Shown here: one piece after another, positions 15,290 through 24,367 of the stretch
How positions within the stretch are numbered: the stretch's first letter is position 1
How the letters are laid out: the number at the start of each line of letters is the position of its first letter
From: UBA1309 sp047605645
Lineage (GTDB): Bacteria > Bacteroidota > Bacteroidia > Bacteroidales > Dysgonomonadaceae
Direction of reading: 5' to 3'
Length of the DNA: 64,000 nt
Assembly: GCA_047605645.1 (NCBI GenBank)
Contig: JASGFJ010000019.1
Coordinates: 25,540-89,539, forward strand
Made by a program: the position numbers and the translations under genes
The notes under the pieces: model-generated
Database searches by the model: none
Told to the model about the DNA's origin: nothing
The model's input: the letters and a program-made list of their open reading frames with translations, nothing else

Positions 15290-17653
15290 TTACGATTCTA
15301 CCTTTCTAAACTTTGCGAATTTAAGTAATAATTGCTTTGTTCCGGCATTTTCGAAGTTCACAGTTGCTTTTCTACTGCTGGCATCTCCTGTCACATCCAC
15401 AATTGTTCCTAAGCCAAAACGATCGTGAGCAATCACATCACCGGGTTTCACCTCATCCTTCTGCGAAGAAATGCCGACTTTGGGTCGTACCTGTTCGGCT
15501 TTCACAAAATTTCCCCGTGGCGGCACTCCTGATTTTGGTTGTGGCTGTGCATAGGGCTGTTCTTTCTTCATTCCGCCGAAAGGAGAAGACGATCCAAACC
15601 GCGATGTAGAACTTTCATTTTCTGAAAATGGAGATTCAGAGGACCGCGACGGAGCACCACCTAACGAAAAAGCTTTACTTAACATTCTATCCTGAATATC
15701 CAGATATTCAGGTTTGATTTCTTTCAAAAAACGGCTGGGATTGCAGGAATCTGTTTGTCCATTTCGAAAACGGCTGCGTGCATACGTCAGCATACAGTAT
15801 TCTTCAGCCCGGGTCAACGCCACATAGAAGAGACGTCTCTCCTCCTCCACTCCTTTCACTTCGGAGAGAGCCATCGATGACGGAAAAAGCTCTTCCTCCA
15901 GCCCGACCACAAATACATTTCTAAACTCAAGCCCTTTTGCCGAATGAATCGTCATCATCGTCACTTTCTCTGCTTCAGATTCTTTATCGGTATCCTGATC
16001 GGTCAGCAAAGATACTTCCGAAAGAAAATCAGGCAAACGATATTCATCGCTTCCTTCTTCCTGCCTGGCCTCCGTAAATTCATGAATTCCACCCAGCAAT
16101 TCTTGCAGATTCTCTTGCCGGCTCATCCCTTCTGGAGACATATCCTGATAAGTATCATTCGCAATACCGCTTTGTTTGGTAATCAGTAAGGCCAAATCGT
16201 AGGCGGAGAGTTCACGCAACTGCTCCAGAAAACTTTCAATCATTTCCCGAAAAGCTGCCAGTTTTTTAGCTGTTCCCGAATTAATATTCAGGTTGAATTG
16301 CAAAGGATCAGAAACCACCGTCCACAAACTAACCTGATGCAACTTGGCGGCATCGGCAATCTTACCGACAGTAGTATCTCCTATTCCGCGTGTCGGAAAA
16401 TTGATAACACGCTTGAAGGCCTCTTCGTCATTCGGGTTTATCACCAGACGAAAATAGGCAATCACATCCTTGATTTCTTTTCGTTGATAGAACGAAAGTC
16501 CGCCATAGATGCGATAAGGAATCGTTTTCTTACGCAAAGCCTCTTCGAAAATACGGGATTGGGCATTCGTTCGGTACAGAATAGCAAAGTCGCCATAGGA
16601 TATCTTGGCGTGGCGATGCATCTCTGCTATTTTGTTCGCCACAATCACTCCTTCCTCAAAGTCGGAATAAGCTCCGGTGATCGTTATTCTTTCTCCGGTA
16701 TCATTTTTCGAGAAGACATTCTTTTCGAGTTGCTCCTTGTTGTTTTTTATTAAACTGTTCGCCGCATTTACAATCATCTGCGTCGAGCGGTAGTTTCTTT
16801 CCAGTTTAAATATCTTGGATTCAGGGTAGGTTTTCTGAAAATTCAGAATATTCGCGATGTTAGCTCCGCGAAACGAATAGATGCTCTGCGCATCATCTCC
16901 CACCACACACATCCGGTGATGTGCTTCGGCCAGTCGCTGCACAATCAGATGTTGGGCAAAATTGGTATCCTGATATTCGTCTACCAGTATAAACTGGAAT
17001 TGCTGCTGATAACGTCCCAGAATCTCCGGAAAATCGCGGAACAAGACATTGATATTAAAGAGAAGATCATCGAAATCCATTGCATTAGAAGCCTTCAGGC
17101 GGGCATTGTAGGATTTGAAAATCTCTGCCGTCATGGGCACATTAGCCCGCATATCATGCACAATGACTTCCTTGTCCTGCGCATATCTTTCGGGCGAAAA
17201 CAATTGATTTTTTGCCATTGAAATAGCACCCTGGATTTTTGCAGGTTTATACACCTTGTCATCCAGCTTCATCTCTTTGATAATGTTTTTTATCAGGTTG
17301 CGCGAGTCGGAAGTGTCATAGATGGTAAAATCCGAAGTATAGCCCAAAGCTGCCGCCTCTTTCCGCAAAATACGTGAAAAAATGGAGTGGAATGTTCCCA
17401 TCCACAAACGGCGCGAGGTAGCTTCTCCTTCCAGCGAAGCAATACGCGACTTCATTTCCCGTGCGGCTTTATTGGTAAAGGTAAGAGCCAGTATGTTATA
17501 AGGAGAGAGCCCGATGCTCATCAAATAAGCAATTTTATAAGTCAACACCCGGGTTTTGCCCGAACCGGCACCGGCTATAATCAACGACGGGCCTTCGTTA
17601 TATTCTACTGCCTGTCGCTGGGACTCATTCAGTTCGTTTAAGTAATCTACCAT
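15290..17653 (-). CDS. UvrD/PcrA-type superfamily 1 DNA helicase
   Basis: The 787-residue ATP-dependent 3'-5' helicase has Walker A GAGSGKT at residues 28-34, motif II VDEYQDTN, motif III GDDAQSIYSFRGA, motif IV LERNYRS, and motifs V-VI TIHSAKGLEF and RRLFYVALTRAE. Residues from about 640 on are a low-complexity Ser/Gln/Pro-rich linker, then a C-terminal Tudor-like segment (PGDVIAHDRFGLGTIVDV) known from PcrA. It acts in nucleotide-excision and mismatch repair and in removing proteins from DNA. The start at the only suitable Met gives the family's NLNESQRQAV opening. Upstream genes are separated from it by a terminator. Confidence 0.93.
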   Translation of the reverse strand: MVDYLNELNESQRQAVEYNEGPSLIIAGAGSGKTRVLTYKIAYLMSIGLSPYNILALTFTNKAAREMKSRIASLEGEATSRRLWMGTFHSIFSRILRKEAAALGYTSDFTIYDTSDSRNLIKNIIKEMKLDDKVYKPAKIQGAISMAKNQLFSPERYAQDKEVIVHDMRANVPMTAEIFKSYNARLKASNAMDFDDLLFNINVLFRDFPEILGRYQQQFQFILVDEYQDTNFAQHLIVQRLAEAHHRMCVVGDDAQSIYSFRGANIANILNFQKTYPESKIFKLERNYRSTQMIVNAANSLIKNNKEQLEKNVFSKNDTGERITITGAYSDFEEGVIVANKIAEMHRHAKISYGDFAILYRTNAQSRIFEEALRKKTIPYRIYGGLSFYQRKEIKDVIAYFRLVINPNDEEAFKRVINFPTRGIGDTTVGKIADAAKLHQVSLWTVVSDPLQFNLNINSGTAKKLAAFREMIESFLEQLRELSAYDLALLITKQSGIANDTYQDMSPEGMSRQENLQELLGGIHEFTEARQEEGSDEYRLPDFLSEVSLLTDQDTDKESEAEKVTMMTIHSAKGLEFRNVFVVGLEEELFPSSMALSEVKGVEEERRLFYVALTRAEEYCMLTYARSRFRNGQTDSCNPSRFLKEIKPEYLDIQDRMLSKAFSLGGAPSRSSESPFSENESSTSRFGSSSPFGGMKKEQPYAQPQPKSGVPPRGNFVKAEQVRPKVGISSQKDEVKPGDVIAHDRFGLGTIVDVTGDASSRKATVNFENAGTKQLLLKFAKFRKVES

Positions 17654-17681
17654 GCTTCAAAGTTAGGTACTAAGCTAAGAT

Positions 17682-17716
17682 AAAAAAAGCATCCTTCATA
17701 TAATCTGAGGGATGCC
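17682..17716 (-). terminator. Terminator after hemD
   Basis: On the minus strand GCATCC (17710-17715) and GGATGC (17689-17694) form a stem that is followed by seven T residues (17682-17688). It ends the hemD-DUF4271 transcript before the helicase gene. Confidence 0.6.
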
Positions 17717-17739
17717 GAAATATTTTTCATTGAAGAAAA

Positions 17740-18510
17740 TCAGCTTACGGCATGTTTCTTCTTTTTGTTTTCTTTCAAAAATGCTTCCAAAGCACCTGTC
17801 ATGGACGGATATTCCGGTTGCGGAGCCTCACAATCGAGACGAAGACCCGAATCCAGAATAGCTTTTGCAGTGGCATGTCCGAAACAACCGATAGCAATTT
17901 CTCCCTGTTCGAAATCAGGAAAATTTTTAAGCAATGTCTGCACACCTACCGGAGTAAAGAAAATAATCATATCATAATCAAACTCTTCGTCTTCCTGAAA
18001 ATCATTGCTAACAGTACGGTACATAACCGATTTGGTATAATTGATTTTCTTTTCATCCAAAAAATTTGCCACTTCGTCGGTATGGACATCAGAAACAGGA
18101 ACCAAAAAAGTTTCTTTGCTATGTTTTGCAAAATTAGGCGCCAATCCGGCTATCTTACCTGTAGCACTGAAAAATATCTTGCGTTTACGATACACAATAT
18201 ACTTCTGAAGATACAGAGCTACTGACTCAGATGTACAGAAGTACTTCATTGCTTCAGGCATCACAATACGTAATTCTTCACACAGGCGAAAGAAATGGTC
18301 GACAGCAGTTTTTGCCGTAAAAATAATAGCGGTAAAATCTAAAATATTGATTCGTTGTTGTCTGAATTCTTTTGCTGAGACCCCTTCTACTTTAAAAAAT
18401 GGGCGAAAGACCAATTTCACCTCATACTTTTCTGCAATCTCAAAATAGGGCGATTTCTCCGTTTGCGGTTGGGGTTGAGATACTAAAATTTTTTTAATCT
18501 TAAATGTCAT
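17740..18510 (-). CDS. hemD: Uroporphyrinogen-III synthase
   Basis: The 256-residue protein fits the HemD family: two alternating lobes, the segments AIIFTAKTAVDHFF and DMIIFFTPVGVQTLLKNFP (each a strand-turn-helix of the active-site cleft), and AIGCFGHATAKAILDSGLRLD near the C-terminus. It closes hydroxymethylbilane to uroporphyrinogen III in tetrapyrrole synthesis. HemD sequences diverge strongly, so recognition rests on these motifs and on the neighbour: DUF4271 next to hemD is a common Bacteroidales arrangement. Its start overlaps the DUF4271 stop by 4 nt, so the two are translationally coupled. No other heme gene is in the window. Confidence 0.82.
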   Translation of the reverse strand: MTFKIKKILVSQPQPQTEKSPYFEIAEKYEVKLVFRPFFKVEGVSAKEFRQQRINILDFTAIIFTAKTAVDHFFRLCEELRIVMPEAMKYFCTSESVALYLQKYIVYRKRKIFFSATGKIAGLAPNFAKHSKETFLVPVSDVHTDEVANFLDEKKINYTKSVMYRTVSNDFQEDEEFDYDMIIFFTPVGVQTLLKNFPDFEQGEIAIGCFGHATAKAILDSGLRLDCEAPQPEYPSMTGALEAFLKENKKKKHAVS

Positions 18511-19457
18511 AATATACAGAAAAAATCTTCTTTATATAAAAAACTCAGCCCAAAAGCTAAATAAATATAGGGCACGATTTCAACACTGCAAAGGTACGCA
18601 ATCCCAAATAAAAAATTGACTTTTTTGTTAAAAAAAAAGGCTATTAAGCGTGAAAAAAGAATTAAATGAGATAAAACAAACAGCACAAGGATAACAATTG
18701 CCATGAGATGCTGAAAATTGTAATTATAAAGATAAATAAGCGCCGGAATAAAAGCCAACAATCCGAACATCTCCAAAATCATCAGGTAGGTTTTCCGAAA
18801 ACTTTCTATAAACTCCTTCATACTAAACACATAGCCAACAAGAGAGTAGAACAGATACTTTACTAAGAAAAAAACAGAAACCACAACTGTAAAACCGACA
18901 ACCGTCTGCCAATCATGATGAAGCGGTCTGACTACGTGATCGGTCTGCTGTATAAATTGATAAAATATCAAAGAGATAAGAAAGGCGGAAAGAGACCCCA
19001 GAAAGAGGCTTCCCCAGATTTCCTTTATCGTAATTTCATTAAATGTATCCTTTTTCTCACGAAGGGTCACTAACATTTGGATACCTTCCATAAAAAAGTT
19101 ATGTCCGCGCTGTAATATCCGGCAAATAATCAAAAAGCAAATCAGCAGAGATAAAAAAATACCGTCATGCTGCTTCAACATATTAGGAATAGGTTCGCTC
19201 CACAAGCCATTTCCTTTAGCTATTTGTTCGATGGAATTGCCCATCTTATATGCTTTTACAGATGCCGAATCCATGCTATACGAAAATTTCGCAGAATCAT
19301 ATTTCAGCATATACGGCTTTTCCAAATCGGTCTGCCGGAAAAGTTCTATCTTTTTATTTTTCACAGCATGCGCCGCAGAATCAATCCTTGCCATAGCTGT
19401 AGAGTCAGCCATAGAAGAAAAAGCAAGAGCATCTGAGGAATTATTTGTTTGAATCAT
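18507..19457 (-). CDS. DUF4271-family membrane protein
   Basis: The 316-residue protein has a soluble, Ala/Ser/Lys-rich first 100 residues followed by about six hydrophobic segments between 105 and 312 (for example FLSLLICFLIICRIL, VVGFTVVVSVFFLVKYLF, LMAIVILVLFVLSHLILF). This matches the DUF4271 family, inner-membrane proteins of Bacteroidota with no assigned function. It overlaps hemD by four bases and lies 15 nt after the LOG-family gene. Its link with heme synthesis is positional only. Confidence 0.8.
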   Translation of the reverse strand: MIQTNNSSDALAFSSMADSTAMARIDSAAHAVKNKKIELFRQTDLEKPYMLKYDSAKFSYSMDSASVKAYKMGNSIEQIAKGNGLWSEPIPNMLKQHDGIFLSLLICFLIICRILQRGHNFFMEGIQMLVTLREKKDTFNEITIKEIWGSLFLGSLSAFLISLIFYQFIQQTDHVVRPLHHDWQTVVGFTVVVSVFFLVKYLFYSLVGYVFSMKEFIESFRKTYLMILEMFGLLAFIPALIYLYNYNFQHLMAIVILVLFVLSHLILFSRLIAFFFNKKVNFLFGIAYLCSVEIVPYIYLAFGLSFLYKEDFFCIL

Positions 19458-19472
19458 TGAATAGGTCAGAAG

Positions 19473-20060
19473 TTATAAAGCTGCAAACTTATCGTAGTCG
19501 CTGGGCCATTCCCTGGCATTTTCTATCAGAGACAAAGCTTCTTCAGGATTTTCAGCCACCTGATACAATTCGGTATGCAAGTCGCGCATAAATCTTTCTT
19601 GCGCCATCAGCTCCAATTGTTCCAACAGTGGATCATAAATATGATTTGTGTTGAGGATAACAACCGGTTTACGATGCAATCCCAGTTGCTTCCAGGTAAT
19701 CACCTCAATCAACTCTTCCAGTGTTCCGATTCCTCCGGGAAGGGCAATAAAAGCATCTGCAAGTTCCGCCATCAATTGTTTGCGTTCATGCATGTTCTGA
19801 GTCACATGTATTTTGGTCAATGAAGGGTGAAACCATCCATTATCGACCATAAACTGAGGAATAACGCCAACAACCGCACCTCCGTTTTCCAAAACGGAAT
19901 TACTGACCGCCCCCATGAGACCCATTTTTCCGGCTCCATTCACACATGTAATATCTTTCACAGCCAACAGTTTACCTAATGTTTCTGCGTCTTTAACATA
20001 ACGGTCGTCCAGTTGGGTACTGGAAGCACAGTAAACACAAATTGTCGAAATTTGAGGCAT
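19473..20060 (-). CDS. LOG-family protein (TIGR00730, Rossmann fold)
   Basis: I choose ATG 20060, which has AAGGAA about 7 nt upstream. An ATG at 20093 lies inside a hairpin and would add the unusual extension MSLFVIKKELL. The 195-residue protein carries ICVYCASS at the start, GGAVVGVIPQFM, and the signature PGGIGTLEELIEVITWKQLG near residue 100. The family (LONELY GUY/lysine decarboxylase-like) includes nucleoside 5'-monophosphate phosphoribohydrolases, which release free bases. The bacterial role is usually nucleotide salvage or cleanup. It lies downstream of metK on the same strand, with the hairpin between them. Confidence 0.88.
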   Translation of the reverse strand: MPQISTICVYCASSTQLDDRYVKDAETLGKLLAVKDITCVNGAGKMGLMGAVSNSVLENGGAVVGVIPQFMVDNGWFHPSLTKIHVTQNMHERKQLMAELADAFIALPGGIGTLEELIEVITWKQLGLHRKPVVILNTNHIYDPLLEQLELMAQERFMRDLHTELYQVAENPEEALSLIENAREWPSDYDKFAAL

Positions 20061-20088
20061 AAGCAGTTCCTTTTTTATAACGAAGAGC

Positions 20089-20110
20089 GACATCCGTTTT
20101 CATGGATGTC
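20089..20110 (-). terminator. Hairpin between metK and the LOG gene
   Basis: GACATCC (20104-20110 on the minus strand) pairs with GGATGTC (20089-20095) around an 8-nt loop, 30 nt after the metK stop. No strong T run follows directly (CTCTTCGTTAT), so it may be a partial terminator or a stabiliser. It covers the ATG at 20093 and argues against that start. Confidence 0.5.
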
Positions 20111-20139
20111 ACCCTCCTGTTAGATTTCAGACTGCAAAA

Positions 20140-21444
20140 TTACAAATTAAATGCTTTTCTTACGCGATCCACGTAATCTAATTTTTCCCAGGTAAATAAT
20201 TCGACCTCCAATTCAAGCGGTTCCGGATTATATCGGGAACTAAATATTTTTTTCACCACCTGAGGTTCGCGACCGACATGACCATAAGCTGCTGTTTCGG
20301 AGTAAATAGGATTCCGCAATTTCAAACGTTCTTCAATGGCTTTGGGGCGCATATCAAACAATTGTGAAACAACACGAGCTATTTCGCCATCGGTATGTGC
20401 CACATTGCTTTTACCATAAGTGTTTATATAAATATTCATCGGTTTAGCCACACCAATTGCATAAGACACTTGCACCAAGACCTCGGAAGAAACACCTGCT
20501 GCCACGAGATTTTTAGCAATATGCCGACATGCGTAAGCCGCAGAACGATCCACTTTGGAAGGATCTTTCCCCGAAAATGCGCCTCCGCCGTGTGCTCCCT
20601 TGCCGCCATAAGTGTCGACAATAATTTTGCGGCCGGTCAATCCGGTATCTCCGTGAGGTCCTCCAATAACAAATTTACCGGTCGGATTGACATGATACGT
20701 GATTTGGGAATCAAACAAACTCAAGACATCCGGATTGTTCCGGTACTGTGCTTTTATTCGTGGAATAAGAATTTCAATGACATCCTGACGAATCTTATCC
20801 TGCATTGCCCGGTCTGCCTTCTCGGTATCTTCCGGCGAATTGGTTTCGGGAAGGACAAATTCATCATGCTGTGTAGAAATCACAATTGTATCAATACGAA
20901 CAGGAGTGCCATTGTCATCGTATTCGATAGTCACCTGCGACTTGGCATCCGGACGAAGATAAGGCATTAAGTCGATTTCATTTTTGCGGATAGATGCCAA
21001 CTCTTGGAGCAAAGCATGAGATAAATCGAGAGCAAGAGGCATATAATTGGACGTTTCGTTGGTTGCATAACCAAACATCATTCCCTGATCACCGGCTCCT
21101 TGTTCCATCGGATCAGCTTTTCGATCTACTCCCCGATTTATATCGTCTGATTGCTCATGTATTGCCGATAAGACGCCGCATGATTTAGCTTCAAACTGAT
21201 ACTCACTCTTGGTATAACCTATTTTTTCAATTACCCGGCGGGCTACTTCCTGAATATCAATATATGCCTGCGATTTTACTTCACCGGCAAGCACAACCTG
21301 ACCGGTTGTCACCAAGGTTTCACATGCAACTTTTGAATTTTTGTCATACGCAATAAATTCGTCCAACAGCGCATCCGATATCTGATCCGCTACTTTGTCG
21401 GGATGTCCTTCAGAGACAGACTCCGACGTAAAAAAATAGCTCAT
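20140..21444 (-). CDS. metK: S-adenosylmethionine synthetase
   Basis: The 434-residue enzyme makes SAM from methionine and ATP in the cytoplasm. It has TSESVSEGHPDKVADQISDALLDE at the start, GAGDQGMMFGYA near residue 125 (adenine/ATP site), GPHGDTGLTGRKIIVDTYGG and GGGAFSGKDPSKVDRSAAY (P-loop-like phosphate binding). Length is slightly above E. coli MetK (384 residues), as usual in Bacteroidetes, because of insertions such as TNSPEDTEKADRAMQDKIR. A SAM-II riboswitch and an exact -7 box precede it, so it is feedback controlled by its own product. Confidence 0.97.
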   Translation of the reverse strand: MSYFFTSESVSEGHPDKVADQISDALLDEFIAYDKNSKVACETLVTTGQVVLAGEVKSQAYIDIQEVARRVIEKIGYTKSEYQFEAKSCGVLSAIHEQSDDINRGVDRKADPMEQGAGDQGMMFGYATNETSNYMPLALDLSHALLQELASIRKNEIDLMPYLRPDAKSQVTIEYDDNGTPVRIDTIVISTQHDEFVLPETNSPEDTEKADRAMQDKIRQDVIEILIPRIKAQYRNNPDVLSLFDSQITYHVNPTGKFVIGGPHGDTGLTGRKIIVDTYGGKGAHGGGAFSGKDPSKVDRSAAYACRHIAKNLVAAGVSSEVLVQVSYAIGVAKPMNIYINTYGKSNVAHTDGEIARVVSQLFDMRPKAIEERLKLRNPIYSETAAYGHVGREPQVVKKIFSSRYNPEPLELEVELFTWEKLDYVDRVRKAFNL

Positions 21445-21499
21445 AAATGTATTTGTTTAAATGTTTAAGCGGCAGATAGGTACGAAGCAATAACGGAAT

Positions 21500-21553
21500 A
21501 AACGTTTTAGCATTTTTTCTTGTGGTTGCAATCATAACAAATCTATCCACCTG
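21500..21553 (-). ncRNA. SAM-II riboswitch upstream of metK
   Basis: On the minus strand the sequence runs GGTGGATAGATTTGTTA, TGATTGCAACCAC, AAGAAAAAATGCTAAAACG. P1 forms between GGTGG and CCAC. GATTTG, GATTGCAA and TGCTAAAA are the conserved loop and pseudoknot blocks of the SAM-II class. The element ends 55 nt before the metK ATG and lies after the -7 box, so it is in the transcript. SAM-II switches form an H-type pseudoknot with SAM bound and usually hide the ribosome-binding region. The placement on the gene for SAM synthesis supports the assignment. Confidence 0.88.
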
Positions 21554-21569
21554 ATTTTGTTTTCGAATA

Positions 21570-21577
21570 CAAAGGTA
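21570..21577 (-). promoter_or_regulatory. -7 box (TACCTTTG) of metK
   Basis: On the minus strand TACCTTTG is an exact TAnnTTTG match. Transcription would start about 10 nt before the riboswitch. A TTTC about 19 nt upstream is the best -33 candidate. Confidence 0.65.
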
Positions 21578-22043
21578 ATATATTTTTCAGGAAACTCAGT
21601 AATCCATTGCTGAATAAAAGTATTTATGCCAAAGAGCATCACCGAATAAGAAAATAATAATAAATGACTTAACCACATCAAGACTTCAAAAGGAGCTGAC
21701 TATATTAGTGATTAATTTTATTTATATCCGAAGGCTTGTCCTTTCGTTCGAAAACGAGTTGTATTATCTGAAGTAGTTCGGGAAAATGAGTTTCATGCGT
21801 CCGGTTTGTCATATCACTCATTTTCAAGCCACTACAAACATCACAAGAACTGGCTTGTTCCCTTAGACCGATGTATTGTCAGTACTTTAGCTTATACTTT
21901 TCTTATCGCCACACACAATTAGTACACAAAAATCCGGAAGCAAAATGTAGATTTTAAGCCTGTTTTAATGACAGGGTAGAGATAGCCGGTCTTATTTATC
22001 CCCATTCAATTATGTCCGAAAAATTGCATAAGAATCGGACAAA
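21578..22043. other. Intergenic region with one long inverted repeat
   Basis: I saw no gene here. GAAAATGAGT (21782-21791) and ACTCATTTTC (21816-21825) are a perfect 10-bp inverted repeat with a 24-nt loop and no T run. The adjacent stretch to the right contains an eroded gene fragment. Confidence 0.5.
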
Positions 22044-22232
22044 TTATTCATTTTCCAGTATATCACCATCTATTTGCATCTCTCTTAACCTTAGAGTCAA
22101 TTCTTCCATTCTCTTTATCACATCTTCGAAAGTTTTTGGTTTATCTTCGTATATAAAGCTGGTTATCATGCCTCTGTAATCATCATTCCACTTTTCAGCC
22201 TTATCGACAGGTGGCGTAAATGCGATTATTGG
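22044..22232 (-). pseudogene. C-terminal gene fragment, possibly AbiEii-like nucleotidyltransferase toxin
   Basis: On the minus strand a 62-codon frame without its own start reads PIIAFTPPVDKAEKWNDDY then RGMITSFIYEDKPKTFEDV and IKRMEELTLRLREMQIDGD, ending at TAA 22046-22044. An in-frame TAG (22235-22233) closes it upstream. The composition is protein-like, and the W-x-x-D-Y-x-x-M...FEDVIKRMEEL pattern resembles the C-terminus of AbiEii/AbiGii-type toxins. The rest of the gene and the antitoxin are absent. The fragment call is fairly safe; the family call is tentative. Confidence 0.45.
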
Positions 22233-22534
22233 CTAAAAAAGGGTTACTCCCTTTCGGTTTCGTCTCAGGTGTATAATTTTGTTGTTCCACCAATAAAAAT
22301 AACCATATATGCAAAAATTAGGGATAAAAGATTAGCATGCACTTACCACTCATTCTGAACATTTACTTATTATAAAAACAGGCACTTTCCTCTGATTTAT
22401 TGAACCGAGGTTGGCTATTATAGATAAAAACTACTATTTTTGTGAACAAACGTACTAACTATCAAAAACATAAAATAAACCAAACATAGAAATAAATACT
22501 TAAGAATAACTTTCACTTTAATACATTGTATCAA

Positions 22535-24190
22535 ATGAAAAGAAAAATAGGATTTCTCATACTCTTGCTTCAAGCATCCATCTCTTTGATGGGGCAAAGC
22601 TCCTACAAAATTTATTACCAGGCGTCTTATAACGGAAAGCCTGTTCAGAATCAGGACATACTCATTATCGGCAACGAACATGAATCATTGATAACGACTC
22701 AAAAAGCGTTAGATCTAACACAAAAATTTCCTATTCAGGAAACAATTATTGACGCTCAGAAAGGAAAAATATACAATCTGGCCCGCCTGAGCGGCAACCG
22801 ACAAATTGCGATAACCGATTCCTTGTCCTGGCAAAAAACATCATTCGACCTAAGCAACGAAACAAAAAAAGTGGCCGGTTATTGGTGTAAAAAAGCATCT
22901 ATTGTTATCAATTCAAATCATATCGATTTATGGTATACCACAGAACTTCCTGTCAAAGGTTCACCAGCTATTGCAGGCTCACCACTGGGATTGGTACTGG
23001 AATATTCCAGAAATGGAAATTACGTGTTGACAGCCATAAAAGTTGAAAAGATAAAAGGAACAAACAAATTGAATTTAGCACAGAGAATTCAGGAATCAGA
23101 CCTGGTAGATAATCTTACATACAATGATCTGCTTTGGAAAAGCCGATACACAACGATTCCCGTTTTCACACAAGCCCGTTTGAATTTTTCGGACGAGACA
23201 AAAAGCAATGACACACTAATTAGTCTAAGAAAAGGTATTGCCCAAATCAAAAAACTGAGATTTCCTCCATTGGCGCAAGGAGATCAAGTTTTTCTGGATG
23301 TAACGCAGCGTTCCTTAGGGGATGCATACGATAGAACCGGCACCGTTTTTATCGTTCCGGCTTCAAAAGTAAAATTAGAGAATGGAATTCTCTCTTATAT
23401 AGGGGAAGACACTCGCCTACACAATCAGGCTATCGCTTCAGATAAATATGTCCCCAATATAGAACTAATGCGCTTTTTCACGTCTTTCGGCGCAGGTCTC
23501 GACAAGCCGGGAGGTTATCAAATTAAAGGAAAGCAATGGCATAAGGAAAATTTCTATCGGCAAGAAATTACAGATATAGCTTCCTTATTAAGTGATCAGG
23601 AAATCTATGTAGGTATTCAAATTGAAAATTATGACAAGAACGGACACCTGGTAGATGTGAATATGACCATACACCACGACAATGAATCGCAGGCAGCCTT
23701 ACCGAAAGTGCTTTCTTTGTTCAATACGGTGGATGTGCTGAATCCGAAAGGCAACGAACTAATCGATCTGTTCAAATCGCCGGAAGGATTAAAAATGGAG
23801 TTTACGATTGAGAAAACATTAAAAAATGCACGAATCCGCTTTATTACGACAGGACATGGAGGATGGGGTAACGGAGATGAATTTCTCCGCAAAAACAACA
23901 GCCTGCTTCTCAATGGAGAAAAAATATTTTCTATCGTTCCCTGGCGCGAAGAATGTGGTTCGTACCGGATGCAAAACCCTGTTTCCGGCAACTTCTCATC
24001 CGGCCTGTCCTCGTCAGATCTCAGCCGATCCAATTGGTGCCCGGGAACAATTACGAATCCTTATTACATAGATTTGGGCACAATCTTGCCGGGAAATTAC
24101 ACACTTCAGCTGTTAATACCACAAGGTGAAGACGAAGGTTCGAGTTACAGCCAATGGAATGTCTCTGCTTCACTAATAGGAACGGAATAA
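22535..24190 (+). CDS. Secreted GLPGLI domain-PNGase F fusion (peptide:N-glycosidase)
   Basis: The start is ATG 22535, giving the signal peptide MKRKIGFLILLLQASISLMG before QSSY; a TTG nine bases earlier is in frame. Residues about 20-165 match the GLPGLI family (KVAGYWCKKASI, AGSPLGLVLEYSRNG). Residues about 240-551 match PNGase F: DVTQRSLGDAYDRTGTVFIV near the expected catalytic Asp, then RFITTGHGGWGNGDEF, VPWREECGSYRMQNP and DLSRSNWCPGTITNPYY, the strongest signatures. PNGase F removes N-glycans from glycoproteins by hydrolysing the GlcNAc-Asn bond. The protein would act in the periplasm or outside the cell. It stands alone between terminators, without SusCD or glycosidase neighbours. The GLPGLI part may be a binding or folding domain. 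Confidence 0.85.
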   Translation: MKRKIGFLILLLQASISLMGQSSYKIYYQASYNGKPVQNQDILIIGNEHESLITTQKALDLTQKFPIQETIIDAQKGKIYNLARLSGNRQIAITDSLSWQKTSFDLSNETKKVAGYWCKKASIVINSNHIDLWYTTELPVKGSPAIAGSPLGLVLEYSRNGNYVLTAIKVEKIKGTNKLNLAQRIQESDLVDNLTYNDLLWKSRYTTIPVFTQARLNFSDETKSNDTLISLRKGIAQIKKLRFPPLAQGDQVFLDVTQRSLGDAYDRTGTVFIVPASKVKLENGILSYIGEDTRLHNQAIASDKYVPNIELMRFFTSFGAGLDKPGGYQIKGKQWHKENFYRQEITDIASLLSDQEIYVGIQIENYDKNGHLVDVNMTIHHDNESQAALPKVLSLFNTVDVLNPKGNELIDLFKSPEGLKMEFTIEKTLKNARIRFITTGHGGWGNGDEFLRKNNSLLLNGEKIFSIVPWREECGSYRMQNPVSGNFSSGLSSSDLSRSNWCPGTITNPYYIDLGTILPGNYTLQLLIPQGEDEGSSYSQWNVSASLIGTE

Positions 24191-24290
24191 TTTCATCATG
24201 AATCAGGCGAAGCACAATTGATGAATGCACACAACATTCAGCATGAAGGATACAAGAAATAGCTACCGCCACCCAACAGGCAATAAATAC

Positions 24291-24338
24291 GAAATCGGTC
24301 ATTCGGAATTATCAAAAATTCTTCGAATGACCGGTTTC
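24291..24338 (+). terminator. Terminator of the PNGase F-like gene
   Basis: GAAATCGGTCATTCG (24291-24305) pairs with CGAATGACCGGTTTC (24324-24338) with a single mismatch, followed by GCTTTATT. It lies 100 nt after the stop codon. Confidence 0.7.
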
Positions 24339-24367
24339 GCTTTATTCTGACTTATGCTTTTTTCTCC

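Noticed and set aside
20061..20093. Upstream ATG for the LOG-family gene
   Set aside because: It lies inside a 7-bp hairpin, while ATG 20060 has AAGGAA at the right distance and gives the usual family N-terminus.
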